The notes under the pieces are model-generated. The model saw only the letters and a list, made by a program, of their open reading frames with translations. It searched no databases and had not been told where the DNA came from. The position numbers and the translations under genes were made by a program. Source: Gardnerella greenwoodii 00703Dmash (GTDB lineage Bacteria > Actinomycetota > Actinomycetes > Actinomycetales > Bifidobacteriaceae). From it: a stretch of DNA of 64,000 bases. Location: NCBI RefSeq assembly GCF_000263635.1, contig NZ_ADEV01000004.1, forward strand, positions 248,001 to 312,000, in the 5' to 3' direction. Below, in pieces: positions 10,200 to 19,362 of the stretch. How positions within the stretch are numbered: the stretch's first letter is position 1; each line of letters starts with the position of its first letter.

Positions 10200-10272
10200 G
10201 CCCCCGTCGTCTAGCGGTCTAGGACTACGCCCTCTCACGGCGCCAACACCGGTTCAAATCCGGTCGGGGGTA
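10200..10272 (+). tRNA. tRNA-Glu (CTC)
   Basis: A 73-base cloverleaf with an acceptor stem GCCCCCG/CGGGGGT (G1-U72 wobble), a D-arm with CTAGCGGTCTAG, anticodon CTC in the loop CCTCTCA, and a T-arm ACCGG-TTCAAAT-CCGGT. CCA is not encoded. The C34 anticodon reads the GAG codon. Confidence 0.93.
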
Positions 10273-10312
10273 CGAAGACGGAACGGTTCCAAGAGCCGCG
10301 AAGCCTGCCAAT

Positions 10313-10384
10313 TGGGGTATGGTGTAATTGGCAACACAGGTGATTCTGGTTCATCCATTCTTGGTTCGAGTCCAGGTACCCCAG
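10313..10384 (+). tRNA. tRNA-Gln (CTG)
   Basis: A 72-base cloverleaf with acceptor stem TGGGGTA/TACCCCA, anticodon arm GGTGA-TTCTGGT-TCATC giving anticodon CTG, and a T-arm around TTCGAGT. The discriminator base is G, as expected for tRNA-Gln. It follows tRNA-Glu by 40 bases, and both are probably cotranscribed. Confidence 0.92.
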
Positions 10385-10389
10385 CGAAT

Positions 10390-10416
10390 AGCTCTCGTAG
10401 AACGAGGGCTTTTTTG
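10390..10416 (+). terminator. Terminator after tRNA-Glu/tRNA-Gln
   Basis: AGCTCTCGT pairs imperfectly with ACGAGGGCT, followed by six T residues. It lies 6 bases after tRNA-Gln. Confidence 0.8.
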
Positions 10417-10826
10417 TTATCTATATAAATTTCTGAGAATCATACATTTAAAAATCAAAAACCCCGGTGCGTGACCGGGGTTAGAGAAAAGAGAAGAAGA
10501 GAGGTTAAGTTCTTTAAGGTTTCGTAACTACTTGTTTGTAGTTCGTTTTCCTTTTGATATATCTATAATAAACACCTTATGCTGAGTGCAATAATGCGAT
10601 TGCCTGTAAGTTTCCTGTGAATTTGTAACTATTTTGCTGATTTTTGCTGATTTTTCCTGTTTTCCACCTATTTCCCATCAGTTTTCACATGTTTTCGTTG
10701 GTAGTAGCGAGTTTTCTGATCTCAACCATTTTTGCAAGCAAACCGAGTTTTACAAGAATTAGCGAATTTTTGAAAACACTGCAAAAAATTTAGTGAGTCG
10801 TTTCGTATCTGCCGTATGCTTGAAGT
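10417..10826. other. Gene-free region with one strong hairpin
   Basis: No credible coding frame is seen in this AT-rich gap of about 400 bases. At 10460-10482 a 9-bp stem (AACCCCGGT/ACCGGGGTT, 5-base loop) is followed on the minus strand by a T-rich stretch, as in an intrinsic terminator for leftward transcription; on the plus strand the sequence after it is purine-rich. A smaller inverted repeat (AACTAC/GTAGTT) lies near 10526-10542, and a TATAAT box occurs at 10564-10569 without a good -35. Repeats of TTTGCTGATTT occur near 10630. Confidence 0.5.
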
Positions 10827-12119
10827 ATGAGTGATTCTGCACAATCTGAAGTTACTGCAAATGCAGAGCTTCCTTTATCGATTTCGGCGCGATTGGGGCG
10901 CTTACAGTTCCATCTTTCTGGTAAGTTTCGCGTACTTCAATGTGCAGATGTTCAAGATGTTCCTAAAGTGTCGTCGGATACTATTCGACTAATTGAATCT
11001 GCTTGCAGCGCCGTGCGTCCCGATTTGGTTGTGTTTACAGGTAATCAGATTGCTGGCTACGAAAAAGTTTTTTCAAGCACTTTTACGCGCAGACGTTGGC
11101 AGAAGTCTGAAAATATGTCTGACTTTGATAGGAAGCAGCTACTTCAGCAGGTTAAAAACGGAATATCTCGCTTAGTTGAACCATTAGAAAAGCGCAAAAT
11201 TCCATGGGTTGTAACATATGGTAATCATGATTTTCAGTGTGGATTAAGTAACGAGGAGCTTGACTCACTGTATCGTGAATTTTCTTGCTGCATGAATCGT
11301 GTTTCTAACTATACGTCTTCATCAAGCGCAATGCAGTCAACGAATTGTATTTTACACAAGCAGATTATATTGCCTTGTGAGCCTGGTACTTTCGCTCTTC
11401 CAGTTATGGACGAAAGTCAAGAAAATGTTGTTTTTTCAATTGTTTTAATAGATTCAGGAGATTATTCTCAATCGGGCGGCTACGGCCAGCCTTCTAAAAA
11501 GGCTCTTAATTTTGTAGAAAAGCTTCCGGATTCTTTGCCGCCTCGTTTCTGCGTGTTTCAGCATTTTCCGTTGCAACAGTATTATCGTGTTCTTCGTGAG
11601 GTTTCTAAAGATTCTGCTGCACAAGAAAGCGCAATTGAAGGGTATCGTACTTTTGCTGGACGTTACTACGCTCTTGACGAGAATCGTGTTCTTCCGGACG
11701 GCTATTTGGGAGAGGGTATTAGTTGCCCAGATGTTGACAGCGGCGAGTTTGCGCTTTTAGCTAAAGTTGGCGCGTTTGCTGTTGTTGCTGGTCACGATCA
11801 TCTAAATGCTTTTGCTGGTAAAGAGCCTGAAAAGAATATACTTCTTATTGCAACTCCTACTTGTGGATTTAGTTCATACGGCCCGGAGCCTGCAAAGCGT
11901 GGTGTACGTTTGCTTGAATTTGATATTCGTCACCCATTTGAACCGCGCACGCAAATGCTGGAATTTGGCAATCTTGTTGGCAAACCATCAACTAAAAAGG
12001 CTTATACGTATGGTCTTACCGCAGAATCTGAGCATGATTTACCTGAGGTTGATTTATTGCGAAAACCATCATTGCTAACTAAGTTAATTCGCAGATGGCG
12101 TCAGCATCAAACCCATTAA
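10827..12119 (+). CDS. Calcineurin-like metallophosphoesterase
   Basis: A 430-residue protein with the metallophosphoesterase motif order. The first motif is DVQ (residues 41-43) instead of the usual DxH, the second is GN (72-73) instead of GD, the third is GNHD near residue 135, and the last is GHDH near residue 320. The two altered metal-ligand motifs are notable, although D-x-Q variants exist in some phosphoesterase subfamilies. There is no signal peptide. A basic C-terminal tail is present. The substrate is unknown. It precedes murA by 110 bases on the same strand. Confidence 0.8.
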   Translation: MSDSAQSEVTANAELPLSISARLGRLQFHLSGKFRVLQCADVQDVPKVSSDTIRLIESACSAVRPDLVVFTGNQIAGYEKVFSSTFTRRRWQKSENMSDFDRKQLLQQVKNGISRLVEPLEKRKIPWVVTYGNHDFQCGLSNEELDSLYREFSCCMNRVSNYTSSSSAMQSTNCILHKQIILPCEPGTFALPVMDESQENVVFSIVLIDSGDYSQSGGYGQPSKKALNFVEKLPDSLPPRFCVFQHFPLQQYYRVLREVSKDSAAQESAIEGYRTFAGRYYALDENRVLPDGYLGEGISCPDVDSGEFALLAKVGAFAVVAGHDHLNAFAGKEPEKNILLIATPTCGFSSYGPEPAKRGVRLLEFDIRHPFEPRTQMLEFGNLVGKPSTKKAYTYGLTAESEHDLPEVDLLRKPSLLTKLIRRWRQHQTH

Positions 12120-12229
12120 AATGCGAGTTTAGCGGAGTTAGTATTTTATTAAGCAATATATCTGAGCGCGTTGGCAAGTATGCCGGTATGATAGTTAATA
12201 GTTTTTTAGCGCGAACGAAAGAGGTAAAC

Positions 12230-13591
12230 GTGTCCGCACATAATACGGCTGAACAGAACAACAATAGTGGCATTGATGCTGCAGACGTGTTGCATGTAGA
12301 AGGTGGTAAGCCGCTTAATGGCACTATTAAAGTGCGTGGTGCGAAGAATTTTGTAAGCAAGGCAATGGTTGCTGCTCTTTTAGCACCTGGAAAGTCTGTG
12401 CTTAAAAATGTTCCAGAAATTCGTGACGTGCATGTTGTCTCAGATTTATTGCGTTTGCATGGTGTTTCTGTAGACGTAAATGGTCCGGAAGGAATCGTTA
12501 CAATCGACGCAACAAAAGTGCAGCTCGCAGATGTTGCAGACGTCGATACTCTTTCTGGCTCTTCGCGTATTCCTATTCTTTTCTCTGGTCCTCTTCTTCA
12601 TCGTCTTGGAGAAGCGTTTATTCCAGCGCTTGGAGGCTGTAATATTGGCGGTCGTCCAATTGATTTCCATCTTGAAACCTTGCGAAAGCTTGGTGCAAAT
12701 GTAGATAAAGATCACGAGGATGGCATTCATATTACTGCACCTAACGGTTTGCACGGTACTAAAATTCATCTGCCGTATCCTTCTGTTGGAGCAACGGAGC
12801 AGACTTTACTTGCAGCAGTTCTTGCAGAAGGTCGAACTGAGCTTTCGGGTGCTGCAATTGAGCCTGAAATTATGGATTTGGTAGCTGTTTTGCAAAAAAT
12901 GGGTGCGATTATTTCTGTAGACGTTGACCGTACTTTCCGAATTGAAGGCGTAAAAGAATTACAAGGCTATACGCATACTTCACTAACCGATCGAATTGAA
13001 GCTGCTTCTTGGGCTTCGGCGGCTCTTGCTACTCACGGAGACGTGTTTATTAAGGGCGCAACTCAGCCGGAAATGATGACTTTCTTAAACGTGTTCCGCA
13101 AAGTTGGCGGACAATTCGACGTTACGGATAAAGGTATTAGATTCTGGCATCCGGGTGGAGATTTGCATCCTGTTGCTATTGAAACCGACGTGCATCCTGG
13201 TTTTATGACGGATTGGCAGCAGCCGCTTGTTGTTGCGCTTACTCAGGCGAAGGGCTTGAGTATTGTGCATGAAACGGTTTACGAGAATCGTTTTGGTTTC
13301 ACTAAGCCTCTTGTTCAAATGGGTGCTATGGTTCAGCTGTATCGTGAGTGCTTGGGTTCTCTTCCTTGCCGCTTCCAGCAGCGCAATTACAAGCATTCTG
13401 CCGTGATTTTTGGACCTACTCCTTTAACCGGTCAAGATATTGACGTTCCGGATTTGCGAGGCGGTTTTAGTCATTTGATTGCAGCTCTTACTGCTAAAGG
13501 TCCATCTAATGTTCGCGGTATTTCGCTAATTGATCGTGGTTACGCTGATTTTCGCGGAAAACTTCTTGCACTTGGCGCGGATATTGACTAA
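12230..13591 (+). CDS. murA: UDP-N-acetylglucosamine 1-carboxyvinyltransferase
   Basis: MurA adds enolpyruvate from PEP to UDP-GlcNAc, the first committed step of peptidoglycan synthesis, in the cytoplasm. The frame is open from 12095, but GTG 12230 is chosen because GAGG lies just before it and the family core (LHVEGGKPLNGTIKVRGAKN) starts about 20 residues later, giving 453 residues. The catalytic Cys that fosfomycin modifies is present in GGCNIGGRPIDFH. The C-terminal DLRGGFSHLIAALTAKG is typical. murB, the next step, lies far away at 53.8 kb. Confidence 0.95.
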   Translation: MSAHNTAEQNNNSGIDAADVLHVEGGKPLNGTIKVRGAKNFVSKAMVAALLAPGKSVLKNVPEIRDVHVVSDLLRLHGVSVDVNGPEGIVTIDATKVQLADVADVDTLSGSSRIPILFSGPLLHRLGEAFIPALGGCNIGGRPIDFHLETLRKLGANVDKDHEDGIHITAPNGLHGTKIHLPYPSVGATEQTLLAAVLAEGRTELSGAAIEPEIMDLVAVLQKMGAIISVDVDRTFRIEGVKELQGYTHTSLTDRIEAASWASAALATHGDVFIKGATQPEMMTFLNVFRKVGGQFDVTDKGIRFWHPGGDLHPVAIETDVHPGFMTDWQQPLVVALTQAKGLSIVHETVYENRFGFTKPLVQMGAMVQLYRECLGSLPCRFQQRNYKHSAVIFGPTPLTGQDIDVPDLRGGFSHLIAALTAKGPSNVRGISLIDRGYADFRGKLLALGADID

Positions 13592-13617
13592 TTAATCCGA
13601 GTATTTTGTAGGATTCT

Positions 13618-13652
13618 AAGCTTTTAACCACAATAGGTAAAAAAGCTTTTTT
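13618..13652 (+). terminator. Terminator after murA
   Basis: AAGCTTTTT-type inverted repeat (AAGCTTTT ... AAAAAGCTT) followed by a T-run. The AT-rich stem is weak but well placed 27 bases after the murA stop. Confidence 0.6.
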
Positions 13653-13758
13653 ATGCACGAAATTATCGATACAGTAGTCGCAATTGTAATTTAATTGCTC
13701 AGTAAATTAACCAAATTTTGCCGAGCAATTTACATTATTTAGATTGCGAGGCTTAACG

Positions 13759-15684
13759 ATGGTTTGTGTAGGAGGGCGATACCAGTTACTAGGAGAGCTG
13801 GGTTGCGGTGGTACTTCAACCGTATTTCTTGCGGTTGATACCGTGCTGCACAAACAGTGGGCTGTAAAAGAAACCTTGCTTCAAGGTGACGAATCGTATC
13901 GCAAAAATATAGTCCAATCTTTACGTGCTGAAGTTGATGTATTAAAAGAGTGCGATCACCCTGCAATACCTAGAATCGTCGATTTTTTTGAAGAAAATGG
14001 TCGAGCTTATGCCGTACGAGATTATGTAAAAGGACGTTCTCTTAAATCAATTGTTGACGAAGAAGGTTTACAAAACCCTGCAACGGTTAAAAACTGGGGA
14101 GTGCAATTATGCTCGGTTTTAGCTTACTTGCACTCGCATTATCCTCCAATTATTTATGGTGATCTTAAACCTTCAAACGTTATTATTTCGCAAGACGGAA
14201 CAGTTCGTCTAATTGACTTTGGTGCCGCAAGCAAATTGTATACTCGCGAAGGATCTGTTGATTTTCAATCTGCTAGTATGAGAGGTTTTGAGAAATCAGA
14301 TTTGCGTTTTGCAACTCCACGTTTTTCAGCGCCTGAAGTTTTAGATGGTAGTGAGGAAATAACTCCTGCTAGTGACGTTTATTCTCTTGGAATGACATTG
14401 AGATACGCGTTATTTCCTAGCGATGCTTCTAAAGCAGATCTGCAAGCGGTAACTGTAAGTAACGAAAATCGCGAATTGTTTGAGAATCTAGTATCTGTTA
14501 TTGCACTGGCAACTACTTCTAACCCTTCCCACAGGTATAAAGATTGCGAAGAGATGCTTTCTGCGCTAGAGTCATGCGGATTAAGCAGCAGTAGAAGTTC
14601 ATTAAATAATAAAAATTCTGTTATTAGCAGGCGAAAAAGTCGAGAATCTTCTATAAAGAGACGAAAGCATAGCCTGCAGATTAGCACTCCTGTAAAAACT
14701 GCAGGCTTATCTGCATTGCTGCTATTTTTTGTGGTCGTATTATTCAACTGCCTGCCTATTTTTAGCAGCAATGCAGCGGTTAAGCCTACGAACAAAACTT
14801 TAAGCGCAGAAGCGAAAATAAGTCGCCTGAAATTAATAAAGAAAAATAAAGCAGATTACGATTCTCTTATACGTATGGCGGAACGTGAAAGCAGCTCCGA
14901 TTTTGCTAAACGCTATATTTCGCGCGCTATGAAAATCCAAAATAGTATGTTGCAAAAGCATTACGTTCGGCAAATGTCTTTTAGACCTTTGCGCGTTTTG
15001 CTGCGCTCGCAACTTGCAGATCAGCAGTGGAGCGCGGTTGAGGAGCGTGATTTTATGAGCTTAATAAGCAAGTATGATCATCAGCTGCGTTCAAATAGCA
15101 ACGATTGGGCAAGTATTTCTGGCGATATTGGTAAAGCGTATTGGTACTATTTTGCAGGATTTTCTGGAAAAGTTGCGAATACGGAAAGACTTTCGCGCAT
15201 GCGAGTGGCGAGGGCTTGGTTTGTTGACGCATTGACAACTTCCAAATCCGATTTAGTGAAAAATCAAGTGCACGAAGCACACAAGAAAGCAAGTAATAAA
15301 GCAAGCATGTTTAAGGCTTATGTTGCTATTTCTGATTGCTACGCTCGTCTTGTTGATGTTAGTACAGATGCTCCAAATGAAGAAACGTATAAACAGTATG
15401 TGAACTATTTGCAGAATCTTATAAAAATATCTAAGCAGAATAATGTGAACATACTTCGCATTGATACTGGTGAATTGGTGCTGCAATCCTTACATTCTTG
15501 GATGCGGATGTTGCGCGGAAGTGGTTTTAGTAAGCAAGAAGTTCAACAGTTATGTGATGATGCGAAAAATCTTCTTGATCAGGCACATGCTTCGAATGAT
15601 GATGTTGCAAAAAGGCAAAAAGCTGCGCTTGATAGTGTGCGTCAAATTCAAGATGAAATCAACTCAATTTTTTCAGAAAAATAA
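13759..15684 (+). CDS. Membrane serine/threonine protein kinase
   Basis: A 641-residue Hanks-type kinase. The N-terminal catalytic domain has the Gly loop GELGCGGTSTVF, the ATP lysine in WAVKE, the catalytic loop YGDLKPSN (Tyr-Gly-Asp in place of His-Arg-Asp, with the Asp kept), the metal site DFG and the APE motif SAPEV. A basic linker with SRRKSRESS follows, then one membrane segment (GLSALLLFFVVVLFNCL) near residue 320 and an extracytoplasmic region of about 300 residues that is helical and lacks PASTA repeats. ATG 13759 is preferred over TTG 13744 because GAGG precedes it. The next gene, a large Ig-like surface protein, is 102 bases away on the same strand, so functional coupling is likely. 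Confidence 0.87.
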   Translation: MVCVGGRYQLLGELGCGGTSTVFLAVDTVLHKQWAVKETLLQGDESYRKNIVQSLRAEVDVLKECDHPAIPRIVDFFEENGRAYAVRDYVKGRSLKSIVDEEGLQNPATVKNWGVQLCSVLAYLHSHYPPIIYGDLKPSNVIISQDGTVRLIDFGAASKLYTREGSVDFQSASMRGFEKSDLRFATPRFSAPEVLDGSEEITPASDVYSLGMTLRYALFPSDASKADLQAVTVSNENRELFENLVSVIALATTSNPSHRYKDCEEMLSALESCGLSSSRSSLNNKNSVISRRKSRESSIKRRKHSLQISTPVKTAGLSALLLFFVVVLFNCLPIFSSNAAVKPTNKTLSAEAKISRLKLIKKNKADYDSLIRMAERESSSDFAKRYISRAMKIQNSMLQKHYVRQMSFRPLRVLLRSQLADQQWSAVEERDFMSLISKYDHQLRSNSNDWASISGDIGKAYWYYFAGFSGKVANTERLSRMRVARAWFVDALTTSKSDLVKNQVHEAHKKASNKASMFKAYVAISDCYARLVDVSTDAPNEETYKQYVNYLQNLIKISKQNNVNILRIDTGELVLQSLHSWMRMLRGSGFSKQEVQQLCDDAKNLLDQAHASNDDVAKRQKAALDSVRQIQDEINSIFSEK

Positions 15685-15786
15685 TTTAAGTAATAAAAAT
15701 TAATAAAAGGTAATAAAAGTAGAACAAAGTAACAGCAAAGTAATAACAAAATAAAACAAATAAGGGATTAACAAAAGGGGGAATAT

Positions 15787-18207
15787 ATGAAACAGCAAAA
15801 TCGAGAAGGGTTTGCTAAGGTGAAACATTCTTTGTGGGGGAAGGCAGAGATGTCTTTTAATAAACTTATTAAAAGACCTTTAGCAAGATTTATTGCAGGT
15901 GTTTGCATCTCTGCATTTTTCTTTATGAGCATTGTTGCAGTATTGCTGCCGATTAATGCTTCCTACGCTCAAACAAAGAATATTAGTGTAACAACAGAAA
16001 ACCATGTAAAAACGCAGAATATCAACACTGATCGCAATTTGCACATACGACATATTTCTGTTATGCCAAACCAGCGAACAGTTCGCTCTAAAGCTAAGTA
16101 CATGTTTACTAAGCGTCCAGTTTTGCTAGTTGTTACGGTTGACGGAATGGATGCGTCAACAATAAAGCGTATTCACAAAGTTTATGTAAATATTGGACGG
16201 TACAAAGTTGCTAATTCTAAAGCTGAGTTGGCTAAAACAGAAGTGTTGTCGTCTTTAGTTAATTTCCGCTACCAACTACGCCCTATCCCGGTAGGAGTAG
16301 TGAAAGTTGAGTTGAAAAGTCGCGGAATTTACGATTTGCGCGACGTTTCAGTGCGAATTGCGTCCGTGGCAATTGCGCCGCATCGCATATGGGGTGGTAG
16401 TAATGCAAATAAAAAGAACGAAAATAAGGCATCTAGTATTACTCGTGTAGCAAAATCTTCTACCAGTAAAATGAATTTTCAAGAGCCAATACTAAATATT
16501 CCTGCTTTAGCTGTAAATATTTCGGATTCAACGCAAAGTAGCAATATGCTAGATTCTGTACGTTTTGTGGTTATTGATTATACTGAGCCGCGGTTAAAGG
16601 TTATTTACGACAACAATACCGTTTACAGAGGTAAATATTTTAAGGCAAATCGTTCAGCTAGGGTAATAGTAGACGATGATTCTTTTGCTTTTTCTTATCT
16701 TCTTAGAGACTCTTCGCCAATAGCAACTGTTAAAGCAAACGGAAAACAAGTTATTAATCTAACTGCTCAACAGTTTAAAAACGACAGTTTGCACCCAAAC
16801 ATTTGGTATGCAGATATTTCGTTTAATAAAGATGCTTCTTGGGAAGCTAAATATGTTGCGCAAGATTTGTCTGGCAATTTCAGTTCTTCGCGTAGTGACA
16901 ATTTTGTTATTGATACTCACATTCCAACTGTTTCGATTACCGGTGTTAGTAATGGTGGAGCTTATTCTCGTGAAGTAAAACCAACGGTTGTTATTAGTGA
17001 TAATTATTTGAATCCAAAAAGTGTAAAGTGCTGGTTGCGTCGCATTCGTGGTGGTCAGAACGTAAATCCAGCTTCTGCAAAATTTAGTAATAACAGTGCA
17101 AAAGTCCAGTACGAAGCTTTTTATAGTGGTCCAAGCGATGACGATATTTATCAGTTGCAGTGGAGCGCAAAAGATGTGGTAAATCATGAGATTCACGGAA
17201 GTATGCAATTTTCTATTAACAGCTCCGGATCAACGTTTAGCTTAGATAGTTCAACTGCTGCAATGAACAACAAACAGTTGCAGCATGCGAAAGATGTTCG
17301 TATTGAAGAAGTTAATGCCAGTGCTTTGGCGCATCCTGCAAAAGTCAGCGTTGTGCAAGACGGTGTTGAAAGAAACCTAAGTAAAAACGATTTTTCTGTA
17401 GCCATAAGTACAGATCGCGGTTGGCCTCGTTTAACATACACTATTTTCCAACGTAATTTTGCGGATAATGCGAATTACAGAGTGTTAATTAATTCTGTAG
17501 ATAAAGCAGGTAATCATTCCTCTAACGAGCGGGTAGTAGGTGAATCTAACGGAGTGCTACGTGCGTCTTCTGCGTCTTTGCGATTTACTGTAGATCATCT
17601 TGCTCCTCTTGCAACAGCATTTGATATTCGTAAAAATTCAGTTTACAAAACTGAAAAAGATGGAAAATTAGTGAGAATTAGTGCAAAAGATAATATGGCT
17701 TTGAAATTAGTGTCATTTAATGTTGACGGCAAAGCTAAGCATATTTGGCGAGGAAAGTCGGCGAATAAGCCAGTGCTGTCTTTGAAAATGAAGCCTGATG
17801 GTGTGGCCCACGATGTTCTTGTAAAAGCTGTGGATTATGCAGGAAATATAACAGAGTTAAGATACAACAATGTGAAAGTTGTGCAGATTTCCCACAGTCT
17901 AAAAAAGATTTCTGCATTAGAAAAGAAGAAAAATGGTGGTAAAAAAGACGATAAAAATGATGATGTAGCAAGCTCTCAAGTGCAAGATTCGAATAATACA
18001 AATAATGCAAATAAAGCGGATTCTAATGGAGTATCTAATGATGATTTGAGCAGCGATTTGAATGATAAAAACACAAGTGGAAGAAGCTCGTCAAATCTGC
18101 TAGTAGTGCTTGCGTATGTTGGAATAATCGTTGTGGCATTGTTATGCGTGGCGCTTGGAGCTGGAATAATCTACAAAAAGCATAAAAGTAGTAAGGAAGA
18201 TGATTAA
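15787..18207 (+). CDS. Large secreted protein with Ig-like repeats and C-terminal membrane anchor
   Basis: An 806-residue protein. A long N-terminal signal segment (hydrophobic core near residues 38-58, then ASYAQ) directs export. The middle holds repeated bacterial Ig-like units, recognisable by FVIDTHIPTVSITGV followed by GGAYSREVKPTVVISDN, and again near FTVDHLAPLATAF. A Ser/Asn/Asp-rich linker of about 60 residues leads to a C-terminal membrane helix (LLVVLAYVGIIVVALLCVAL) and a short Lys-rich tail. No LPXTG motif is seen, so it is probably membrane-held. AAGGGGG precedes the start. It follows the kinase gene and may be its partner or substrate; function is unknown. Confidence 0.82.
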   Translation: MKQQNREGFAKVKHSLWGKAEMSFNKLIKRPLARFIAGVCISAFFFMSIVAVLLPINASYAQTKNISVTTENHVKTQNINTDRNLHIRHISVMPNQRTVRSKAKYMFTKRPVLLVVTVDGMDASTIKRIHKVYVNIGRYKVANSKAELAKTEVLSSLVNFRYQLRPIPVGVVKVELKSRGIYDLRDVSVRIASVAIAPHRIWGGSNANKKNENKASSITRVAKSSTSKMNFQEPILNIPALAVNISDSTQSSNMLDSVRFVVIDYTEPRLKVIYDNNTVYRGKYFKANRSARVIVDDDSFAFSYLLRDSSPIATVKANGKQVINLTAQQFKNDSLHPNIWYADISFNKDASWEAKYVAQDLSGNFSSSRSDNFVIDTHIPTVSITGVSNGGAYSREVKPTVVISDNYLNPKSVKCWLRRIRGGQNVNPASAKFSNNSAKVQYEAFYSGPSDDDIYQLQWSAKDVVNHEIHGSMQFSINSSGSTFSLDSSTAAMNNKQLQHAKDVRIEEVNASALAHPAKVSVVQDGVERNLSKNDFSVAISTDRGWPRLTYTIFQRNFADNANYRVLINSVDKAGNHSSNERVVGESNGVLRASSASLRFTVDHLAPLATAFDIRKNSVYKTEKDGKLVRISAKDNMALKLVSFNVDGKAKHIWRGKSANKPVLSLKMKPDGVAHDVLVKAVDYAGNITELRYNNVKVVQISHSLKKISALEKKKNGGKKDDKNDDVASSQVQDSNNTNNANKADSNGVSNDDLSSDLNDKNTSGRSSSNLLVVLAYVGIIVVALLCVALGAGIIYKKHKSSKEDD

Positions 18208-18230
18208 GTGCGCAATAGGGGTAAGCGAAT

Positions 18231-18266
18231 AAAAAAGCCCACTGCGGTGGAATGAATGCAGTGGGC
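18231..18266 (-). terminator. Terminator after tRNA-Ala (minus strand)
   Basis: GCCCACTGC pairs with GCAGTGGGC, followed on the minus strand by a run of six T residues. It ends tRNA-Ala, and lies just downstream of the Ig-like protein gene, where it could also act on the plus strand. Confidence 0.85.
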
Positions 18267-18270
18267 TTCG

Positions 18271-18343
18271 TGGAGCTAATGGTAATCGAAACCACGACCT
18301 CTTCGATGCGAACGAAGCGCTCTACCAACTGAGCTATAGCCCC
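18271..18343 (-). tRNA. tRNA-Ala (CGC)
   Basis: A 73-base cloverleaf on the minus strand: acceptor GGGGCTA/TAGCTCC, D-arm with AGCTCAGTTGGTAGAGC, anticodon stem CTTCG/CGAAG with loop TTCGCAT giving anticodon CGC, and a T-arm around TTCGATT. It reads the alanine codon GCG. Confidence 0.93.
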
Positions 18344-18451
18344 AATGTCTAAGACAAATCATCTTACGACAACTCTGCACACTGTACTACAAATCTTGTA
18401 TAAAAACAATATTTATTATAGTGCAGTGTGCATGAGTGTCGTAAGCACAAT

Positions 18452-19121
18452 CTATTTAGATGCCTTTTTTGCTTTGTGTGCTTTGTATAAGCCAATAAAA
18501 GTTGGAACAAGTGAAATAAGTAAAATAGCAACAATCACTAATTCAAAATTCTTCTGTACGAAATCAATCTTTCCAAAGAAGTATCCAAGAAGCGTGAAAA
18601 GTGAGGACCATATAATTCCGCCAAGAACAGAAAATGGTGTAAAACGAACCCAGCGCATTCCGGATACGCCGGAAATAAAAGGCATGAACGTGCGAATAAA
18701 TGGGAAGAATCTGCCCAAAAATACGGCTAAAGGACCCCATTTTTCAATCATTGCTTCGGTTTTAGCAACGCGCTCTGGAGTAAGCGCCTTAACTTTACCA
18801 GATTCTACAATCTTGCGGCCGAAGAAATGACCAATAAAATAGTTGCACTGATCGCCAATAATAGGCGCTATCCAAACAACCGCAAGCAACAGTGGAAGAG
18901 GAAGTGCGCTGTGACCGGTTTGAGCATCGGGAGCTGCAAAGAAGCCGGCCGCAAAAAGCAAGGAATCTCCCGGCAAAAAATGGGAAGAATACTACGCCTG
19001 TTTCAATAAAAACAATTAGAAAAATAAGACCTAACGCTGGAGCTGTACCCATCGCAATCCAACTTGCAATAGCAGAGCGTGGATCCTTAAGTAAGTTGAC
19101 AATAAAATGAATAAATCCCAT
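18452..19121 (-). pseudogene. DedA-family membrane protein, split by a +1 frameshift
   Basis: Two overlapping minus-strand frames together make one DedA protein of about 222 residues. The upstream frame (19121 down) starts MGFIHFIVNLL and runs to FIETGVVFFPF; the downstream frame continues with LPGDSLLFAAGFFA and ends at 18452 in a Lys-rich tail. The family has fPfLPGDsLLf, so the join lies at the run of six A (plus strand 18975-18980; six T on the coding strand); with five T the frame is restored. DedA proteins are polytopic membrane proteins linked to lipid-carrier recycling and envelope homeostasis. The break may be a real mutation, a slippage switch or a homopolymer sequencing error; the rest of the gene shows no decay. 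Confidence 0.85.
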
Positions 19122-19362
19122 GATATCCTGTCGTATTTTTTTGCGACTAAACGCCGCTTTTTAAGCAAAACGCATGCAAAACATGCCTTTACAATGAGAC
19201 TAGCAGTCGGCATAAACGGCAAACATGTTAAGTGCACTACTTCTTGCGCAAGTTATTGAATACAATAATAAAGTATTGATAAAGTATTATTACTGTTACG
19301 CAGGTGTGCTTAAACTTGCGAAGGATTGGGCGAATGCTAAAGATTGGCAGGAGAATTATCTT

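Noticed and set aside
10564..10569. A TATAAT box as a promoter for the metallophosphoesterase gene
   Set aside because: No acceptable -35 at 16-18 bases and the distance to the gene exceeds 250 bases.
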